Below the pieces are notes generated by a model that saw only the letters and a program-made list of their open reading frames with translations, was not told the DNA's origin and searched no databases. This document shows, piece by piece, positions 6,386-10,280 of a stretch of DNA of 10,280 bases. The position numbers were made by a program, and so were the translations under genes. Source of the DNA: an uncultured Hyphomicrobiales bacterium (GTDB lineage: Bacteria; Pseudomonadota; Alphaproteobacteria; Rhizobiales; CAJQND01); contig CAJQND010000400.1 of the NCBI GenBank assembly GCA_905479595.1, positions 1 through 10,280 of the forward strand. Reading direction: 5' to 3'. The first letter of the stretch is position 1. The number at the start of each line of letters is the position of its first letter.

Positions 6386-6419
6386 TAGAAAACAAGGTAT
6401 CTGCCAACTAGGAATGGGC

Positions 6420-7565
6420 TTACACGAGGGCGCGGAGCTCGCTGATCGATTTCTTTCCAGCTTTGAATTGCGCACGCTGGTCTTGGTCACAGAACGGAAG
6501 AACCTTTTCAGCTGCAAAGCGCACAAGCTCGCGAGTTGCACCATATCTGTTGATCGTAATGGCTAGCGATTGGGCAGCATCAACATATTGCTCGCTTTGA
6601 ACCAATGAACGTTCAATCACAGAGAGATACCACGTGAACTCAGCGTCGATTTCCGCGCCAAATTTTTCACGCGCCGCATCAACTCCATCATCAAGCATCG
6701 ACAATATCGTATCAGCAAGAAGTGACGGTTCACTCTCGGTGGTTTCCAGAAAATGACCACTCGGCAGGTCAAAAAACTCGAAATCATGTTTGAACGATGC
6801 GTATACGGACGTTGACCCATTCAATATCTGAAGGTTCGGCAATTGAGATTTGGCCGCGGTACTGGTGGAAACGACAGTCAGGCCACTCCCGCACCCGGCA
6901 AAAAGATCGCAGTACAGGGTTAACTCAGCGGTTTCGCGCATGGACAAATGGCCGCCATGAAAAATCTGCGGATGCTGTGTACCCACCTTTTCATGGGTCG
7001 AGATAACGAAGGCAATATCGGGATTTTTGGTGAGCACATTCTCTGCGATTTTTACTGCCAAGCTCGGGGTAACAAAAGATTGGCCCGATTTTGAAGAACA
7101 TTCAAACAAAACCACTTTTTCAAAATTGTTTAATCCGGCGGTCTGATACCAACCCCTGACCTTTTCTTTTTCGTCATCTGTAAGCACAATCACCGGGTCA
7201 ACCGGAACGGTTATGGGCCGGGGATAATTTCGAAAAATTGAGGGGCGCACGGTGCCATCATAATTGCAGAACTGGTTTGGAAAAATCTGCGTTGTGAAAA
7301 CATGATCATATTCGCCAGTTTTAACCGAGCGCCAAACCTCTTGCTCAAAGGTCTTCCACGTCTCTCGCATGTTCAACCACTTTCCAACGCCAACTTCCCA
7401 CACCTCATCAACATGCGGGTTGTTTTTGATGACTTCGCGGCACAAATCAGAGATTGCCCATGTCAGATGGCAACCAGGAAAATCATGTTTGATTTGTCGA
7501 GCTATTGTTGTGGCGTAAAGGCAATCGCCATTGGACCCGAGCTGGCCCAACAAAATTCGTTTCAT
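6420..7565 (-). CDS. Glycosyltransferase family 9 (heptosyltransferase)-like protein
   Basis: This 381-residue protein resembles ADP-heptose:LPS heptosyltransferases (GT9, GT-B fold). The N-terminal Rossmann half shows RILLGQLGSNGDCLYAT (3-19), then FPGCHLTWAIS (29-39) and NPHVDEVWEV (49-58), the usual GT9 opening. The second half has VVLFECSS (151-158), a strand-helix segment ending in AFVIST (185-190), and ETAELTLYCDLFAGCGSGLT (211-230), corresponding to the GT9 donor-site region. The usual D-S-G-x-x-H signature there is replaced by C-G-S-G-L-T, so the donor may differ from ADP-heptose. Residues after about 285 form an extra mostly helical tail. It is probably cytoplasmic or inner-membrane associated and acts in surface-glycan assembly. 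The Shine-Dalgarno before ATG 7565 is weak. It diverges from the FkbM-like gene at 7765. Confidence 0.75.
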   Translation of the reverse strand: MKRILLGQLGSNGDCLYATTIARQIKHDFPGCHLTWAISDLCREVIKNNPHVDEVWEVGVGKWLNMRETWKTFEQEVWRSVKTGEYDHVFTTQIFPNQFCNYDGTVRPSIFRNYPRPITVPVDPVIVLTDDEKEKVRGWYQTAGLNNFEKVVLFECSSKSGQSFVTPSLAVKIAENVLTKNPDIAFVISTHEKVGTQHPQIFHGGHLSMRETAELTLYCDLFAGCGSGLTVVSTSTAAKSQLPNLQILNGSTSVYASFKHDFEFFDLPSGHFLETTESEPSLLADTILSMLDDGVDAAREKFGAEIDAEFTWYLSVIERSLVQSEQYVDAAQSLAITINRYGATRELVRFAAEKVLPFCDQDQRAQFKAGKKSISELRALV

Positions 7566-7764
7566 AAAATGACTTACATCGTTAAAAAAATCCTGACGTA
7601 TAAGTGCAAAATTTTTTGTTTTTGTGCAACAACTTATGTCTTATTTTTCTGATCCCGGTGTTTTCATTACACAGCAAGCCAGCTACAATTCCAAACTCGG
7701 TGAATGACCATTTTGCATTGCACCAACTACAGTCGACAATAATTTTCTAAACCATTTATGCCAG
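7566..7764. other. AT-rich divergent intergenic region between two surface-glycan genes
   Basis: This 199-bp region must carry the promoters of both flanking genes. It has an imperfect dyad, GAC-GT-ATAAGT (7595-7605) against ACTTAT-GTC (7632-7640), enclosing a T-rich stretch. TTGCAC at 7718-7723 is a possible -35 for the rightward gene, but no matching -10 is convincing. No further gene was found. Confidence 0.35.
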
Positions 7765-8760
7765 TTGGGTGACTTGAAAAATTTATTCCAAAAATACCTG
7801 AATCCAGTACTTGTAAAGCTTAGCGAGGTTCAATCCACCCAGGTACGCGGATTCTCCGCTCAAACAAAGGTGGCTGAACAAACTCAATTTCTGACAGGCC
7901 AGATTGCTTCGTTTCAGGTTCGCCAGCTCGCCACCCTCCCCACTCTCGCCGATGCTGAGTTTCGCGTCACATCTCAGTGGGGCGAAGATGGCATCATTGA
8001 ATGGCTGGTGCACAATCTTCCCGATATCAATCGCTCGTTTGTGGAGTTTGGAGTTGAAAACTACGCCGAAGCCAACACCCGGTTTCTCTTGCAAAATCGC
8101 GGTTGGCGCGGGCTTGTCATGGATGGCAATGCAGCACACATGGAACATGTACGTCGCCAAACCATTCACTGGAAATTCGATCTCGTTGCGCGCAGTGCCT
8201 TCATAACAGCAGAGAACATCAACGAGCTCATCACTACAGATGGGTTTGATGGTGAGCTGGGAATTCTTAGTATTGATATTGATGGCAATGACTATTGGGT
8301 TTTACAGGCAATTGACTGCGTTCGCCCGGCCATTCTCATCGTTGAGATAAATGGTGTGTTCGGAGATCGCCACGCGATTTCGGTGCCTTATGACCCGGCA
8401 TTCGATCGCCTCAAAGCACATCACAGCGGGCAGTATTTTGGCGCTTCACTTAAAGCGATAACCCAGCTCGCGGCGGAAAAGGGCTTTACGTTCATTGGTA
8501 CCAACACAAATGGTGTAAACGCCTTTTTCGTGCGCGATGACCTGGCTGGAAACATTGTGTCTTGCATAGATGAGATAAAGGCATGGCCTGCCCGCCACCG
8601 CGATTCCCGCGATGCAGCAGGCAAGCTCTCCTATACCCGCGGTGATGCGAAAGCGGAGTTAATCAAATCAATGCCGGTTTGTGACATTGAAAGCGGCAAG
8701 CAAGTTACCCTCGAAAGCCTGTACCCGCTTTACAGCAAGAAATGGGCCCAGGAAATTTGA
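7765..8760 (+). CDS. FkbM-like SAM-dependent methyltransferase, no ATG start
   Basis: This protein of up to 331 residues looks like a class I SAM methyltransferase of the FkbM-like group. Motif I is FVEFGVENYAEANT (92-105). The acidic strand end is GLVMDGN (116-122). The FkbM-type post-motif is ILSIDIDGNDYWVLQAI (167-183), and P-A-I-L-I-V-E-I-N (188-196) forms the next strand. An N-terminal segment of about 65 residues is Gln-rich and probably helical. The first ATG codon is at residue 119, inside the core, so the start must be TTG 7765, TTG 7774 or another non-ATG codon; none has a good ribosome-binding site. A stop at 7705 limits the frame. Likely an O-methyltransferase of a glycan or lipid, inferred from the GT9-like neighbour. 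Confidence 0.75.
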   Translation: MGDLKNLFQKYLNPVLVKLSEVQSTQVRGFSAQTKVAEQTQFLTGQIASFQVRQLATLPTLADAEFRVTSQWGEDGIIEWLVHNLPDINRSFVEFGVENYAEANTRFLLQNRGWRGLVMDGNAAHMEHVRRQTIHWKFDLVARSAFITAENINELITTDGFDGELGILSIDIDGNDYWVLQAIDCVRPAILIVEINGVFGDRHAISVPYDPAFDRLKAHHSGQYFGASLKAITQLAAEKGFTFIGTNTNGVNAFFVRDDLAGNIVSCIDEIKAWPARHRDSRDAAGKLSYTRGDAKAELIKSMPVCDIESGKQVTLESLYPLYSKKWAQEI

Positions 8761-8775
8761 ATTTCAGGATTGGGC
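8746..8775. terminator. Weak hairpin between convergent genes, possible shared terminator
   Basis: GAAAT-TTGA-ATTTC (8752-8765) is a perfect short stem-loop across the stop of the left gene. GCCC (8746-8749) and GGGC (8772-8775) could extend it with unpaired bases between. The convergent stops are only 16 bp apart, a place where a two-way terminator is expected. No T-run follows on either strand, so the call is weak. Confidence 0.25.
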
Positions 8776-8776
8776 A

Positions 8777-10153
8777 CTAAGGCTTGTCGAATTCAAGATA
8801 ACGTTGATAATCCGGTCCACCCATACGATCTGACAAGTGTTTAAGCGCGTGGGCTGCAACGTCATATTTTTGATAAAGCTCATGACAGATAACCGCAAGT
8901 TTGCGCAATTCCATTTCATTTAACCCTTCAAGATGATCAAGCGAACGGACATAGAGGCAATCGCTCCATAACAGACGGCCTGTATGAAAGGTTTTTTCGA
9001 CACACGGATCAAACGCACCATAGCGCTGGTGTCCGAGCGCATGAAAATCGAGCAGGGAAAACCCATGCGCCTGCATTTTTTGATCTACATATGAAAAAAT
9101 GAGTTCGCCTTTGTAAACTTCACAAAACTCTACCTCTAGTTGGCAGAAAAGTGTGCGGTGCAAGCTCTTTTCTGCCCCTTGCAATACATCCGACGTCTTG
9201 CCCTGCACATCAATCTTCAAAAAATCAATCGGTTCTTCATCTAGCCCCTGATCTGCAAGTGCTTCATCAAGTGTGCGGGTTTGCACCCCGCTGGTTTCGA
9301 TGGTTTCGATATTGGGTGCGAGGAATGAAAAATTTTGCGCTAATTGCAAATTAGGCTCTAGCAAAGATGACGTCGGTTGTTTGCGAGCCAGATGGAACGT
9401 TGCGGGCTTCCCATCACCAATAAAATTGGGAAGAATATGAACCTCACTTTTGAGCCCAACTTCGGTACTTTTTACTTTCTCAACGCGTGGGGCTTTTTTG
9501 TCCGTTGGGTCAAATCCTATAATGAGGCTAGGACTAAATTTTGTGAGCGGTGCATAAACATGATCTTCGAATGCAAGTGGCTCAGCGCCAACATCAACGA
9601 TAGTGAAACGATCCACGCCACTTCGAATGACATCAGGCAATGGCATTTGTTTTTTCATTTGCGCGCGCGCATGAACAAAATGTGGAGTGTACTGTTCGGA
9701 GATGCCGCGCAATGCCATTGCTCGCAGTCCATCGTGCAAAGTGCCACCTTGCGTGAAAATATCCGCGAGCGCGCTTCTCATATCCAAGTCGCTTGGCCGG
9801 TCAAACAATTTTTGCGAAATGTAGTCTGCAACAAGCTTCACAAGACTTGGCATTAGGTTTTTCTGAACTAATTCGTCATTGTGAAATGACTTCTCCACCC
9901 CTCCCAATTCCACAAGTTCGCGTTGCAGATCAATGTCCAATTGAAAATCTTCCCGCGCCGCAACCAACTCGTTGCATCTTCGCGTAAGGAGACGATTTTC
10001 CTCACGCAACCGTCGAATTTCTTTAAATGGAAATAGGTTTTCCGGTTTGAACGCGTTTGGCCGGTGTTTTTTCCATTGCCGCTTTAGTCGCCGGTTCACT
10101 TTCGTTAGAAAGTTTTGAGCGTTCGAAGTTTGTTCGTTTGAGTTATCATTCAT
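8777..10153 (-). CDS. FkbM-family methyltransferase with N-terminal coiled coil
   Basis: This 458-residue protein (from ATG 10153) carries a FkbM methyltransferase domain at about 180-375: motif I IVDVGAEPL (185-193), acidic IGFDPTD (212-218), RTLDEAL (293-299), and the hallmark DFLKIDVQGKTSDVLQGAE (310-328), followed by LEVEF (339-343). Upstream, residues 15-35 are very basic and residues 42-85 read as a charged coiled coil (IRRLREENRLLTRRCNEL). Residues 95-165 are a helical linker. The last 50 residues form another helical segment. The layout suggests a membrane- or complex-associated enzyme methylating a surface glycan. The frame is open to ATG 10237, but that 28-residue extension looks non-coding in composition, so 10153 is preferred; no strong Shine-Dalgarno supports either. 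It differs from the FkbM-like protein at 7765. Confidence 0.82.
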   Translation of the reverse strand: MNDNSNEQTSNAQNFLTKVNRRLKRQWKKHRPNAFKPENLFPFKEIRRLREENRLLTRRCNELVAAREDFQLDIDLQRELVELGGVEKSFHNDELVQKNLMPSLVKLVADYISQKLFDRPSDLDMRSALADIFTQGGTLHDGLRAMALRGISEQYTPHFVHARAQMKKQMPLPDVIRSGVDRFTIVDVGAEPLAFEDHVYAPLTKFSPSLIIGFDPTDKKAPRVEKVKSTEVGLKSEVHILPNFIGDGKPATFHLARKQPTSSLLEPNLQLAQNFSFLAPNIETIETSGVQTRTLDEALADQGLDEEPIDFLKIDVQGKTSDVLQGAEKSLHRTLFCQLEVEFCEVYKGELIFSYVDQKMQAHGFSLLDFHALGHQRYGAFDPCVEKTFHTGRLLWSDCLYVRSLDHLEGLNEMELRKLAVICHELYQKYDVAAHALKHLSDRMGGPDYQRYLEFDKP

Positions 10154-10280
10154 CTCATAAACAAGCCGCCATGTACTTTTCAAATTAGTAATCCGCGTAA
10201 GATTTCTCTTCGACGATCTGGGAGCCAAGCAGAACATTCACATTCCGCTTTATCGCCGCGCGTTCATCATTGGTTTTGTA
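10154..10280. other. Upstream region of the coiled-coil FkbM gene, to the window edge
   Basis: No confident feature is seen in these 127 bases. They may contain the promoter of the FkbM gene, or the real N-terminus of that gene if the start at 10237 is used. Confidence 0.3.

Noticed and set aside
9377..9856. A 159-codon plus-strand frame opposite the large FkbM gene
   Set aside because: It is antisense to a gene with clear methyltransferase motifs, and its composition is unlike a real protein.

Overview
The window most likely comes from an alphaproteobacterium of moderate GC content. The main reasons are the gene order DUF2849 - nitrite/sulfite reductase - DUF934, an arrangement typical of alphaproteobacterial sulfite-reduction operons, and the general style of the pcaHG, XRE-cupin and EamA genes. 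The genus cannot be fixed from the sequence alone. All calls rest on reading motifs and reading frames; no database search was run.

Left part (1-3685): on the minus strand, pcaH and pcaG encode the beta and alpha subunits of protocatechuate 3,4-dioxygenase, the ring-cleaving step of the beta-ketoadipate pathway. Downstream on the same strand lies an EamA/DMT-family membrane transporter, cut off by the left window edge. Divergent from pcaH is a 200-residue HD-domain protein that keeps a full metal-ligand set resembling PhnZ-type diiron oxygenases. It converges on an XRE-family regulator with a C-terminal cupin domain. The pcaH start sits inside a run of six near-decameric repeats phased at about 10 bp.

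Middle part (3686-6385): a 208-bp intergenic region rich in dyad symmetries separates the XRE-cupin gene from a plus-strand three-gene operon. The operon contains a DUF2849 protein, cysI (siroheme/[4Fe-4S] sulfite reductase) and a DUF934 protein. Neighbouring genes overlap by 17 and 14 bases, and each start has a clear Shine-Dalgarno sequence, so translation is probably coupled. The operon serves assimilatory sulfite reduction to sulfide. The siroheme synthase and PAPS reductase genes that often accompany it are not at this locus.

Right part (6420-10237): a surface-carbohydrate type group. It holds a GT9 (heptosyltransferase)-like glycosyltransferase on the minus strand, a divergent FkbM-like SAM-methyltransferase with no ATG start, and a convergent second, larger FkbM-family methyltransferase with an N-terminal coiled-coil segment. 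The two methyltransferases differ clearly in layout and probably act on different substrates. No RNA gene, CRISPR array, insertion sequence or attachment site was seen.
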